Below are positions 1 to 15,000 of a stretch of 64,000 nucleotides of DNA, in pieces. Below the pieces are notes generated by a model that was given only the letters and a program-made list of their open reading frames with translations, was not told the origin of the DNA and did not search any database. This stretch comes from Kudoa neothunni. Its lineage: Eukaryota; Cnidaria. The position numbers and the translations under genes were made by a program. The DNA lies in NCBI GenBank assembly GCA_964304625.1, contig OZ199838.1, positions 1,612,001 through 1,676,000 of the forward strand. Direction: 5' to 3'. Within the stretch, counting starts at the first letter, position 1. Each line of letters opens with the position of its first letter.

Positions 1-3000
1 AATCCCATTGTAGTTTACATCATCTGTGCGTAATGCTGAAAAAGGGGTGGCGCCAACAGACTGACTATTGAAAAATTTTATATGGCGTTTCATCATGTTG
101 AAAAATTTTGCCCATTTATCAACGCATTTGTTGTCATCAAAGGAATCGAACACTAAAATAAAAGATTAGTATGCGAATATACATCAACTAATTCAGATTA
201 AAATAGAATACCTTTAACTTTAAGAATATTTTCCACTGTCCAAATATCCGGCTTCATTGTGGAAGAAGGACGTTTCCAAGTTACTGTTTCATTTGCTGTC
301 GACAAAGAGCGATCTTCTCTCACGCTTTGAGAGCTATTAATAGAAGCTTGAACATACATAACGAATTTATTGATTTTTTGGGAGAATCTCTCAACACTCA
401 AATAGGTGGAGCTGGTGATTAAAGCATAGATTCCATCAAGTGAAAATTGATTATTAAAATATAGCTCCAATATTTTGTGTTGTGCATTAGCGTGAACATT
501 GACTTTGTTGGTGTTCGACACCTTCGCTTTTAGATTGATCAAACTAGCAATAAGTACATTGGTTCCTAGATCGTTGACTTTCGCAGAGATGTATTGACAC
601 GTCACATCAACATTTATTAGAGGAGGTTCGTTGTAGCTATTTTTTATCGATATTATTCCGTTACATCTGCATACATTGAAGACGACACCTATAGAACTTT
701 GACTGGATTGAACCAGTATTTTGCTAATTGAAAATGCAGTGGATACATTCAAAAAACTGTAACCATCGTCAACCAACTTCAGATCAAAGAATGATGGCAT
801 TACTACTAGTTCTACTTTACCGAGGATATTTCCAGTTTTTGTAACTACAGACAGTTTGCTTGCGTTTATAGTGGTAATTGCAAGGTTTACACAGGACTTA
901 TTCACGCAGCTGTCGCTATTGTCTACATTTTTGATGTGACTTGTGTTAGTTCCAAAATTTCCCACAGCAGAACTATGCGACAACGGTCTATTAGAGTTTG
1001 ACACGGAATCTTCATTTTTGTCGGATGAGATATATGGACATTTATCCTCCAAATCGATCGTATTATTAGGTGTCGTTTTGGATACAATTTCGGTATTGAC
1101 ATCATCTTTAGTGTCCATTTTATTTTTACCGAAAAATAAATTCGACAACATTTTGTTTTTAAACCAACTTTTTCCCGCTTCGAGCACTTCGTTTATTCGT
1201 CTGAAATCCATTTCGACATTAGATGGTCCCATATTGGCAAGAAAAGAGGTGAAATTGATCTGTTTCAAGTGCTTTTGTCTCTCATTCTTCAGATAGAATG
1301 TTGTTCTAACAATATTGACTTTGAGATCGTCAACATAAAATTTGAGAGATTCTCGGTTGGCAAATCCATGCAGTGTTTGATCGCCAGCGTCGCTTGAGAA
1401 TGTTGAGCCGCCGGGCATTAGCACATTTGCATCCGAAAATTTCTCATTGAATCCACCAGTAGGTCGCACATACTTCGAATTATGACTTATTGTTTTCAGT
1501 CGATAAGGATGAAAAATAAAAACGTTAAACTTGGATATGTGAAGGGTAAAATTGAAATTGTGATCCACGTCATCAATGATTTTCTCTTCAGCCAGATTCC
1601 TACATAGAATATTATATTTTCAATAGCTCACCCCAATCAAAAAAATACAAATGTATGTAATCACTGAAAAGATTGTTTAATCGTTGAAGCTTTTTCATTG
1701 TGTGCTGTGAGGAGAATGCACTCGTATTCAGCACAATCTTTGGAGTGTAGATTGAAAATTCAACTTTCGAATAAGGCAAACAACTGAAACTGATTTCAGA
1801 GGGCTCTACATACACTGAAAATAAATATTCTATTGGAAGATATGATGAGTTGGAATTATCGAAGTAATCAGTTTCTTTCTGTGAGACCAAGGTGGAGACA
1901 TCCGAACAACTATTTCTATTATTCCGTTTGTTACTATCGCTGTCCAACAGATCAACTTCACTACTTGAAATAAATGGTTTCATTACAGATTCAACAAAAT
2001 CCAACACCATTGGCCTAAGCACAGTTTGTTTAGACAAAGACGATATGGTCACCTTTGCTATAAGTGTACATCTGTCATTGCCCTCTTTGGCATTGTCATA
2101 AATTGTCCTCTCCGCACTTTTCGAAGTATCATTGGAAAAATATTTAATACCAAGATTCAAGCTGGGGAGTGGAATATTAATGACATCCTTCTCTGGAAAT
2201 TCTCTATTTGATTGAACGTTGTTGACTGGTGCCCTATCAAGAGGATCTATGGTTTGTTCCTCTGGTTGTTTGGGATACTTTTCATTGAAACTGTACAACT
2301 GGTTCACATTGTTGTTTTCACTGGCCATTGTCAATTTACATTTCCCAGCATCCACTTTCAGTGTCACGGACAAATTAAACTTTACAGAGGTTTCGTTACT
2401 ATAATTTGGTCGAGAATTATCAGAACAACTATTATCGACTGATTCAGGTGCTATATCGCTGGGCCTAATAAACACATTCGACGAACTCTGAGTGGGATTT
2501 GGAATTAGGAGTGATTTGGAACGTGTTGGAGTGATAGTTTGATCGTGACTATCCAACTTATCATAATCAAAAATAGAACTTTTTATATTGGTAGAGATTT
2601 TTTTGCGTATAGCATCCCACAGTTTTTTAGAGACTTGATTCTCCATATTGTTTAGCATTTTGATTTTTGATTTAATCGCAGCCTCATTCACACTATCCCG
2701 TCTCATTTTAAGCAGATTTATATACATATCAAACCAGTTTTGTTGTATTTTCTTGGCACTAACTTTGGAGGCATCACTAAAAATCGATACCGAAGAGAGA
2801 TGATCTCCTTGAGATTTTGATTTATCCCTAAATCAACAAAAAATTACATTAACAATTTTTCGTTACAGTAAATTGTTTTCCCAACTGATGCCTTTTTAAT
2901 TAACGCGAGCTATCGTAGCAACTTTGTTTAACCTTAATTAAGGACCAATGTGTGCTGTTAGAATCGCCAAAAATGACATAATATTTTAGGAAGATTCATT

Positions 3001-6000
3001 ATTTCCCCCAAAAATTATTTAATTCATTATAAACCGTTAGAAATATAATAATTTACATATAATTTGAAAATTACTTGCTCATAAAAATATAAACAAAAAT
3101 AATAACATCGTTCAATTTTGTTGTGGTTACAAAATCTGTTCTTTCATTATTTCCCGAGATAAAACGGGAAAATTAAAACTAAACATATATTAGTATGTAT
3201 TATCATTAAAATTAAAATAACAACACATTTTTTATGTAAACTATTTACATTAGATTCGTAGTACATTTCATGATTGAAATCAGAATCGGCTGAAAGCGCC
3301 AACCTCAAAATAAAAAAGGTTAATCTAAAAACAAGATCAAATCCACCGATATAAATATTATCTATCCTTAAAAAAGAAATTCTTTTAACCCATTAGTACC
3401 TAATTTTTCCACATGGCAACAATACATTAAATAGATCTCTTAATGAAATACTTAGAAAATTTTTAAATATTCTAACATTAAAAAAATAGTTACTCATTGT
3501 TTAATTTTCAGGCCTGTAACAGTTAAGTTTTTATTACTATTTCTGTGATATTACATTTAATTTTTTGTTGAGAGAAAAAATAAGAATAATAACTTTAATG
3601 AGAAATATTAACATAAAGATTAAAAAATACTGAGATCAATCATTTAAATTGAACTGTCGAAATAATAATGTTTTAGAACTGTATAAAATAAGTTTTAACG
3701 TAAAAATATTGGGTAAAACCCAGTCTTCACTACCTAGATAAAGACCGGATTGGAAATATTATGCTTCGAAAAATCTATGTAAAAATATTTTAATCCACAA
3801 AAGAAGAATAAAACTAAACATTTTTTAAATTTCACAGATAAAATAATGATAAGTAACATTAAAATTATTCTACTAAAATCATAAAAAATAGAAAAATATA
3901 AGTAGCTTGATGAATATTTACGAAAAATAATTATTATTGCTTGGATTAAGCTCGCTTGAACTGAAATAATTATTAATATGCTCATTGCATCAAAAGTCCA
4001 CGAAAATAAGCTATTCCCTATATAGATTGATTATATAGTTAAATGAACAAATTATTTTAACATAAAAGAGGTAATCATAACTTCGAATGACCCTCCCTCG
4101 AAATATGCGATGTTAATCCTATTTTGAAGTCATGTAATCCGCTTAACGATTTTAAAATCTATTAAATTATTATTTTAAAATATTTATAAATATCATTTTA
4201 TTATTAATCAAGTATGTTTTGTGTGCATATCTAGACACAGTTAAGAATTTTTTTGTACATATAAAATTAATAGGAAAAATATAACGAAAAAGAATGAGGA
4301 AATACTTGTTGTAGAAAAAGCAGTTGATCAAATGATTTATATTGTCTCCAATATGGATATCATATGACATTTCCATTCCTCTGAGCATTAGGTTCATATT
4401 GATATGATAATGAATGACATCAGGAGCATTTACAAACTTCACACCAACATCATACAATCCTTCGGAAAAGTATACTAAAAAGGGATATTAATAAATCAAA
4501 TCGATAAGCCTTAGTCTTTACTGTAGTTGTTATCACTCACAGGCGGTACCCAACTCCAAAATTCGTTAACAGACAAATATTTGGTAGCAACCGATCTAAG
4601 GTTGCAGTTGATACTTTTAAAGTTGCCTACGAGTTTTGAAGATTTAGCATCAAACGTGGTATCGGTGGATTGAAGTTGAACCAAAAATATTCTGGTGGTT
4701 TTATGCAAATCGTCGCCGAAAATGTCACTATCTTCATCATAATTGTAGAAAAAACTATATTCATCGACTTGCTGATTGACAATAGGGAAACAGAAGGATA
4801 GATTTTCAAATTTAATGGAAACAGTTTTCGATGACCCATTAGTATCCAGTTGCGTTGCATTATAAGTGGGCTCTGCTTTGTTTGTATTATTAATATTAGT
4901 ATTATTATTATTGTTGATGTTGATAGTAGTCGAGGTATTGATTAAAGGCGTAGACTCTGCATTCCAACCAGAGAATGCATTCTTATAGTGGCTGTAAAAT
5001 ATGATACCGACGTCGAAAGCTTTGGGGAAAATTAGTAGTTTGGGAGAAATAAACGTAATTTGGAATGATTCTTGTTGAGTGGCAGACATACCAAGATTTT
5101 TAGTTTTTACTTGTGAGGTGACTCTCACTTTACTTTTAATAAATGCATACGCCTCGGTTAATTGGGGTAGTTCGTTTACATTATGACTCAACGATTCGGT
5201 GAGCCCCATTTTGATTGACATATCAAATTTGGTGTCACTTGACGCAAAGTAACTACTCAACTTCGAGATAATTGATTTATTCTTATTGAATTCTTGTTTG
5301 CTGGAATCGCTGAAGTGTACTGCCGCTTTACCGCATTCAAAAATCAAACACTGTGAATTAGGAGCAATAGCAACAAGATTGAAACCATCCAATTTTGTTA
5401 TAATCGAGTAAGATACATCGGGACCTTCATTATCTGATATTTGATTGATAATATTTATGGATTCGTGCGAGGATGATGATTGCGGTGGGACATAGGTTTG
5501 TTTGCGAGTGGCAGACAGTCTAGAACCGGTTGCATTACCACATTCCTTGGTTATGTCGGTGATAATTTTATTCAACTCATCCATAATGCCATATGCTTCC
5601 TATTAAAAATTAGAAAATTCAAATCCACTGGAATACATTTTTGAATCCATTTTTGGCCAGCGCCAAGTTGGAGAGTAGATCGGCAGAGAGGAAAAAGTTG
5701 AAAAATTCGAAATTTAAGTTCACAGCCATCTTTTTGTTTTCGGAGTCGAAAACACTGCTATACATCATTGGTGGAAGTTTGTTTTCAACACTTTTTTTAC
5801 TGGTGTGATTGATGACGAAACACACTGAATGATCATCGATTTTGAAGACACATGTTTTTACGTATTGCATCAACACATTCATATCAATAAATATGTTTGA
5901 ACACTAGAAAATAAACAAAATCATAAATAATATGTAATTATTCGAACCAATTTTTTAAATATTAAAATTTATATTATATAATTTTCAACCAGGATATAAC

Positions 6001-9000
6001 ATTTCACACCAATATTTCGTGTTTATAATTCCAAAAAATATATTAACGTGTTAATTTTCAATTTATCATCAGCTTTTCCAGTAATAACAAAAATACCTCA
6101 TATAGAAGTGAGAATGAAGGAATTAACATAATGTTAAGTTCGACCTGGAAGGCACAAACAGTCATATTCGTGATTGTGTGTTTTTCATGTTTCCTACTAT
6201 CGGTAGGACTACCTTCCACTAGAAACGCTGTTTTAAGAGGGTGGTCAAAATCATTGAGATTGTTTCTGTTATGATCGGATTGATGATTTTGTGTCGGTAA
6301 CAACTTTAAAACATATTTATTTAGTATGCTGAATTTTTGGATGAGATAGCCGGGACATTGAACCGAATTCACACTCAAACTCATCAGTTTGAATAACAAA
6401 AGATTGACATCTGAGTTTGGTTTTGAATTGAGATTAACAATGTTGAATTTGGAAGCTAAAATTATTAGTGGGATTTTTGGCGAATTCTCTTTGGTGTATT
6501 CCTCTTCGACACTCAATATCAAATTATGGCTGTAGATCAAAGCAGTATTTACAAAGTCGTTACCAATGTTGACATTTTGGGGGAAATAACACCAATTAAT
6601 AAGCATTTTACTCAGTGCTAGGTTAATAATGAAATATTCCACCCTCAAATCAACTTCAAATTTGACAACATTGACTGACACATCCACATAGGAACGCCTC
6701 TTACAGCCGATGTGCAAAAGGTTGTTGTTGATCGCAACAAATTTTTCATATTCGGCCAAATTAGAAACGAGATCCCTAGTACCAACACTGAAACTTTTGG
6801 ATATATCTTTTTTAGTGGCCGCCTTAAGTTTCATTCCATCTCCAAGTTGATTATCAAATTTGGAAACACATTTCACAGTGGATCTAAGTTTAAATACAAC
6901 TTCCGGATGTTTATAACTGTCAGCCAATAAAACCAAATTCGATTGGTCCGAATCCAAAATGTTTTTATCAGTTTTTCGTTTTATATTTTGGGAATCAACT
7001 GCAGAAAACTTCCGCTCAGAGGTGTTATGCAATAGGTGTTGATTTTTTAAATTGTAATACTGAGTGTAGAGAGCAATAAACTGTTCCACCACAGTAATGG
7101 GTAGATCGAAGCCGATGCTGAAGATTGAGAAATTGATTTCGTGAACCGAAATTAAATTGTTGTCTCCATAGAAGAGAATTCTTTTATTCTCATTAAAGAG
7201 ATTAGAGGTGAACCTCAAGCTGGTGTAGATATTTATCGCCTTTATTGAGGAAATAGGCGTGCTTTTTATGTTATGGAGTTTCGTGAGGTCCTTTTCATAT
7301 TGAGTCAAACGAAACGTGAATGACGGGAGTAGAATTTTTGAATTTACTATACCAGAAGTGGTAGAAAAGTACGATGAACCCACAACTGAGTTTAACAAGT
7401 TCTCAAAGGTGAAATAATTAAGACCAGCACAATTAGAAATTGATTCCGTTGATTTATATTTTTTGTTCCCACTACCGCCACAAATAATACATTGAGCAGG
7501 ATGCTGTTCGGTGAAACTGTTGTTAATGGGAGGTTTGAATAGGTTGCGTTTTTTGAAGAAGTAACAATTAGGTATATGCAGAAAATCGTACCATCGGTTA
7601 TCTCTGCAGTTTTCGAGACATACTTCATTATTGTAGTATTTGTAGGAACTGAGACGACATTCTCCTTCGAGAGTCCACAAAATAAATGCACTAGGGTCAG
7701 CACAAATAAATTTTGAACCATAGGATAGATCATCTCTATTATGGAATTGAAAATAATTTTTCATCTCCCATGGAGTTGAATTTTTAAGTGAAAAATTCAC
7801 CAGTCCAACAGTGGCATCAAAACACAACTGCTCCCAACCTTGATAATATGATATCAATCTTTCCACTTTTTGGATAAACTTTTCAATTGTTACAATCGAA
7901 TAACATAACTGAAGATCAAAACTGTGATGAGACTGTGTGCTTTCATCTTTAATTTTATCCATATATAACTCCAACTCAACTGATTTGATGTTTCCCAAAC
8001 ATGTTGTTTCTTTTTTGCTAACATTATCAACAACAAACATGGGTGAAGGGTTAATCGAACACTCTTTAGAGTATTGCCCCTTGGTGATGGCACCCTCACA
8101 AGCTGTTACCCTGATATTAGTGCCTACACTTTCGCGGTGATTGTGAGATTTGGAGGGTGAATCACTATCACCCTTTAACAAAACGTTGGTCTGACTAGAT
8201 TGTTTAATCTTGTTCAAAATAAGAAACTTGGGTTGACGTAAAAATTCAAACAGTTTATCATATTGGAAGTTGGTTTCGAATTGATACACTGTAGCTAGAA
8301 CTAACGGTATTAGTAGGCGTTGCGACTTTTCATGAATGGCACTTCTTTGTTCCACTGTTAATGTGTTGAAGATAGTGTTTTCAAAAGGAGAGCCATCTAA
8401 TACTGCGCTTTTGTCAATAGATGTCCTATCGATTGAATTACCAAACGAATATAACCCAGTCTGCACAGCTGCAACGGTCAATTCACCATAGTTGAATACT
8501 TCATACAACAAATTGTCAATGCTATTTTCGTTGGTAGTATCCAGCGAAGTGTCTCTGTTGGAGGTTTCGCCTTGTTCCACCAACATTGCGTTCAATCCTA
8601 TACCATCAAAACAACACATTACGGGAGCCACACTATTATTTCCATATAGATCAACAACGGAAATATTAAAACGACTGATATTGATTCTAGAGATGTGTTT
8701 GTTTTCAGTCTTGGTTGCTGTTGTATCAGAGGTTAAAATATTCACTAAAACCATCGCATTATTCTCTCTTTTTCTATGAAGTGCAACAAGTTGTGACAAG
8801 GAATTCGAATATTTCATGTGATCAATCAGCGCTATCAACACGGTGTTAAACATCTCGATAGAATCACTATCCAAAGAAAGTTGTATCCCGTTCCCAGGGA
8901 TGAGGAGTAGATCGCATGTTTCTGTGCTGTTTGAATTCGACTTTAAGAATATCGAGTTGTGCTGCGAAAAATTAAACTTTTTCGGTAGTTGATCATGAAA

Positions 9001-12000
9001 CTTGTAGCTTGGATTGATGTTCTTTTCAATTAGTCGAACATCGCAAGCGTAGTACAATTCCGAATTTAGATAACACACATGTGGACCACTGAGAGGAGAA
9101 TCGTGGATATCGTCTATGCAAGAATTAATGCAAAATTTAGCCCATTCTTTCTTGTTGAATTTTTGAAATTGTGCAGGAATCACTTGTTTGTCTGATTGTA
9201 AACTATTATGAGAATGTTCCGAGCAAGACACGAATGATTTAAATGAACAGTGTGAACTAATTGTTGACTCCGCAGTCGTGAACCCCATAGAATCGAAAGA
9301 TGCATTGAAGGGAGAGCTAGAAAATGGTTTGCCTTTTGTTTGTTTGACTATGGAGTTTCCCGCCGTTGTAGAAGTAATATTCTTTAACGGTGAAACCCTG
9401 TTGATATATTCCTTCACATCAACTGTGGGGTTGAACTGGAATTGGCTATCAATAATTGAAATGTTGTCCAATAAGAAAGGTCTCTTCATAGGAGCGCAGA
9501 AATAATGGAAACACTTAAAACAGTAACATTTGTCATCAGTGCATGCGACAAGATGCACTTTTCCACAACAGTTGGATTTTACAGAACTCCAATTGAAGCA
9601 CACTCCTCCAAATTTTGAGTCATATTTAATCAACTGAGCCACCGTTAGGCGAGCTAGTTGAGGGTCGACTTTCGATTGTTGAGTATACACAATATTATCA
9701 ATTTTCAAGTGGCCAATCGTATCGTAATAGTAAGATTGTTCTGTGGATTTTTTCAAGAGAAATAGGTCAATATTATTAATTGCCCATCGACAGTTGACCA
9801 ATCCATCAACAAAATGATATAAACATTGATCTCTGGTGATTGAAACAAAATCAAGTTTGATGAAGAAATCATTTTGAATGTTGATAAGAAACTCGGCTTT
9901 TCCTACTGCCAATGTAAAATGCTTAATAGGCTCGAGATAGTTTTTAGCGGAACGCAACTTTCCTGCATTATCATCAAACTTTGAATTACCATGTTTTTTG
10001 TGATTATTTGCTTTTTCATTTACAGTCGGTGGACGAGTTCTATTCTCCTGATTATGGTAGCCAAATAAAAATTGTTCGAACGAATCAAATAGTAACGTCA
10101 AATGTATAAAAGGTATAATGGACTCAATATTTCCAATCTGCAGTGTGGAAAAGTCAACATTGTTTGTTCTCTCTTTTTTGTCCTCACTAATATGATAGAG
10201 AAAATGACTTTTGAGTATTATTCCACCACAGTTTAGGAAGCCATGGGTGGATTTATCTAACAGGCTATTCTTTTGAGCCTATAGAGAACATTAATAATAA
10301 AATAGTTATATTTTCAGCATTGTTCAATTTTCTCAATAGGGCGCTGCCAAATCTCATCAAACACATTTTAGAGTTAAAAGTGATTTTTAAAAATAACGAA
10401 CATAACATGGTTTAAGTGAGAAATAATTTTAAAGTCAAAACATAACAATATCACTGGTTAAAGTTCCAAATCGAAGATTTGGTGTTGTTTTTAATTCATT
10501 TAATATTTTGTACCCGATATTTAATTAAAATCTAAAGAACGATTCTATGCCAGTCTTATTGATTGTGTTATTTATGTACTATATATTAAATCCACTGACT
10601 GTCTCTATCTTTTAATTCCCTATTTCATGAGCGTGGTACAGTTTACTCTTGGTGGAAAAGACAATTAAGAAACTTATAAAGGATTTTATAAAAATTATGT
10701 TGTTAAAAACGTTAAAGTTATCTCATAGTTAAATATGGCGACTTTATAGATTTTATAATGTTCAATGGATTACAATACTTCAATAATAGGATCAACATCA
10801 CCACGTATATATTAAAATCAACAATGAATTCAAATTTTTTGGAGTCACAAGACGTAAAAATTATAATTCAGGAATTTTTATATTATTTATACTTTGTCTC
10901 AAAGTTTAATTGGTATTGAATTAATGTTTAATTTATCATTTCTTATTCGTGATTCCTACTTTATTATACGATTTTTCAAAATATCGAAATAACTTTATAA
11001 GCAAAACTTAATGAAACAACAAGCCATGTTTATATTTGTCGAGAGATGCAGTTTGACCCACCACCTTTGATATATAAAATAGGATGAGTGCATTATTTTT
11101 TATTTTAGTTCGAGTGAAATAAATCTGAACGATAAAAATTAATATTAATATTTTTTCACTCTAGCGATATAGATTTTAGTATTAATTGACTCCTGTAATA
11201 AATTGTATACGAATTAAAAAATTTCTTTTAAGAGATTTTTCTAAGCATAATATGGAAAATTCAGGTGCACAAACTGATGCCTTTACGATAGTTAATAATA
11301 AATTCGAATAAAAATTTGTATATACCAATATTAAATATAGCGTCCTGACAAATAATTTAAATATTACAATTATTTATAAAATAATTAATAAAAACTCCTA
11401 TAATTTTCTATAATAAAGTTAATATATTTATTTTAATTCTTTAGATAAAATAAATGAAGAATTTAAAACAATTTCGAATAAAGAATTAATTATAATACCT
11501 ATAATTAATCAAATTAATAATATTCGATAGGTTTGTATACCCTTGTCTAAAACTATATACCAACAAATATTCGTATAATAAAGATTTCAAGCACTATTAT
11601 ACAGTTTTATTCGGGTTGAAAAAACAAAAATATCAAATGACGGATTAATAAAGCTGAATTACCTCTGTAATGGGGAGTACCACACCAATTGGTCCAATCA
11701 CAATCTGATATTTAAATTCATGAGGAGTACTGACAGTTTCGATTAGCACGTTGTTTACAAGTGCGATCGGCAAATGGTATCTTACAGGAATGTCCATACT
11801 CTCATCCATGAACTATACTCAAGTTGGTTACATTATGAAGCGTGTTTCCAATAATACAGCTAAATAATACCGTTGGGAAGCACGCCCTCACATTTGAGAT
11901 AACTAAATGAAGAGTAGTATTGAAGAATCTAAAGGTGGTAAGTGAATCGGCGTTTTCGACTAAATTGGGACTGCCAACATCACCCACTCGAACCACAGAA

Positions 12001-15000
12001 TCAACTTTTGGAGCTGTAGATTGTACCAAAGTGCTGTTTCCAAAATAGTTGGGTATAAACCCTTCCATAATGTAGTGAAAAAACAGGCCATACATCTTTA
12101 TATCAAGTCCATTCAAAGAGATATTGAATGATGTGTTCTCATACAGCGGGCTAACTTCTTTGTGAAACTGTGACGTGTTCAGCTGTTCACTTATCCCTAC
12201 GAGTGGTTTGGAGCATAGTTCAGGGTTGTAAATGGTGTTAAACTCAAGGTTGATAGAGTTGCTGTGAAATATTTTCACCCATCCTGTATTTCCTCGATTA
12301 TAGATATTTTGGAATATGGTGCTATGGAAATTATTATATTAAAAGAAGCAAATTACAAAATTAACATTAATTAATTTGGGGAAATTTATACCTACAACAG
12401 TAAGGAAAATGTTTTTCCACATGGCTGTCCATACACTGGATGATGTTTTGTTGAGTGTGGAGTTCGGATAGATGCAATCTACCGTATGCACCTTTGATAT
12501 GAACGGGAACATAGAATTTGATATGCTCGGGGATGAATTCAAAGTTTTCAAATGAAAACTTGGACATCAGGGAGCCGCAAACCAGTGAAAATTTACAATT
12601 TTCGTTATCATTGTTGAGATTTGCCCAATTGTGTTCTTTGATAAGGAGCACAATCTCGCAGTTGACAAGTTCGAGTTGGAAGTTATATTTTGTGGGGACA
12701 AAATTCAACAAATCAATCACATATTTTTTTGTCCAATCATGGATAACTTCTGTTATTAGTTGACGATGTTGATCAATATGGTGGATAACAGGTTGAGTTG
12801 ATTTGACCATAAAATTATACTCGTAAGGATCGTTCCAAATTTGCTGAGTGTGCATTTCGATAATAATATATAGCTCGGGCGAATTAAAAAATTTCTCATA
12901 AATTAAACTGGTGGAGATAGTAATATCAACCAGCACAATATCGATGTTGTACTTTGAAGAGTTATTTTCAACCACATAGAAAGGGTACGATATTGTTAGT
13001 TGGGAACCAGGTTTGAACTGGATCTGAAAATGTTCGGTTTTTTTGGATAACCTGTCATCAAAATTGAAAATGACTGTGGAAGATGAGTCGAACAGTATCA
13101 CAACATCAAAATAGCAGTGAAGAGATAATTTTAGTCGATCCAAATCGCTTTTTTTCACTACATCGTTTGCACCCTCTTTTTTCGGTATAAAGTATTGTTG
13201 GATTTGCTGTCGTCTCTCCTCAAACCACGGACCATAATTCATTGTAAGGTTTTCACTGAATAGAATCTCCACGCCATATTTTAGAGGGGCGTCACTTGGT
13301 GATTTCTTATGATATAGATCTTTATAGAAAAAACATGTCATTTGTTTGGCTTCAAAGAACAACACAGAGTTGTTAATGATATAGTTGTTGTCGGTGTTGC
13401 TGAATCAATTATCAATTAATATAACAACTATGGCAAAAATTGAGATACTTTGTGTGGTAAAATGTTCCTACATAATTGGGTGTTTTATGAAAGTATCCAC
13501 GACAACTTTTAAGATGCGCAACTAATGTCAGTGTATATCCAAATGAGGTCTTTCTGGTCTAAAAAATTGCTTAAAACTCGTCACAAATAAAACTTTTAGC
13601 TAATACAACCAAGGGATCAGATTAGTAAAGATTTAAATAAGTTGTTTGTTTTAAATATATTCAACCGAATTGAACAATGTTTTTGTCCTCTACTATAATT
13701 TTTCTCAAAATTTTCAAAAAATAAGTATATTATGCGAATACAAACTAAGCATACATTAAAATGGTTGTCCTGTGTTCCCTGAATAAGACAGATCTTATAT
13801 TTCAAAAATTTTTTAATAAATGTTGTTAGATCTTGTTTTTGATGTAGAAATCTTTTTTTAACAGAAAAGATTTCCTCTACATTATTTAGCTCATATAGCA
13901 GAATTAATAATAAGAAATATTATCAATAAAAAACAAATATTTTTTTTGAAAGGAATCAATACGGAACATATAATGTGATAAGTATGTATATCTTTTCTTT
14001 AAAGGAGAAGATAAAATGAGAATAAAATCTCAAAACCTGGGTGTTTAATCAGTATTTTATCCTTAAGATTTGTATTATTATTATTATTATTAACTACCCA
14101 ATAACTTTACGTTATCAGAAACATTTTGTTATATAATTCACAATATCAAAATTATGATTATTTTATTAAATCTTATTTTATTGGGTAAGTATTATGCTAA
14201 ATGCTAGCTTAAAAATATCATTAGGTCTTATGACCAAGAAACATGGTACTAAAAAGTAGTAAAACCCCTATCTAATCAATGTTGTTTGGCTTTTATTCAA
14301 AGGACAAATTCTTTAACAAAAATTATTTAAATATTTTAAATTTTAAAATAATATTCTTAACCTTCGGAAGACAGAACTCGAAAAACTTACGGGGGTGCCG
14401 AAGGTACCTCAGAGATTTTTCAACTTAATTCGCTTACAGTAATAAAAAAGTTGTTTTATGTGGTTAATATTAATTTAAATTAAAATTAACCGCCAAAAAT
14501 GTAAAAATATTTAACCAGTTAGGGAAAAAATACAAGAAATTCCTCAAAAATATAGGTTAAGCTTGTATATAAAGTTATTAACTAATTATTGGGAAACTCA
14601 AGGTTGATTTTCAAGTGAATTCGTCATCTGAAAGGAACAACCGACAAACAAGGATATTCGAAAGTTTTTGTTAATCTCATTTTGCGATCGTGGTATTAAA
14701 GGGTAGGAATATTCCCTTCCCTTTACGCAACTACCTTTTCTGTTATAATTTTTATTCTATGGTAAAAATCATGGCTGGTGTAAAAAGAAAAACCTAGTTG
14801 GAACAAAATTAAACATTGATCGAGTTGTACTTTCAAAATTAATATACAGTCGTGCCTCGATATTGTGTAATTTTTTCCCGGTCCCAAATTGTTACGCAAT
14901 ATGGAGACATTACTGTACTACCAAGAGCACTTATGTCTTCAATATTCTCAGTATAATCTCCAAGTTTGTCGTATTTGTCGTCTGGTGGAAAATAAAATCA

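Noticed and set aside
943-1296. Plus-strand open frames over the BLTP1 exons (here and at 1892-2442, 6712-6930, 8492-8779, 9278-9505)
   Set aside because: They lie antisense to exons with a clear family match and show no motifs; they are shadows of the real reading frame.
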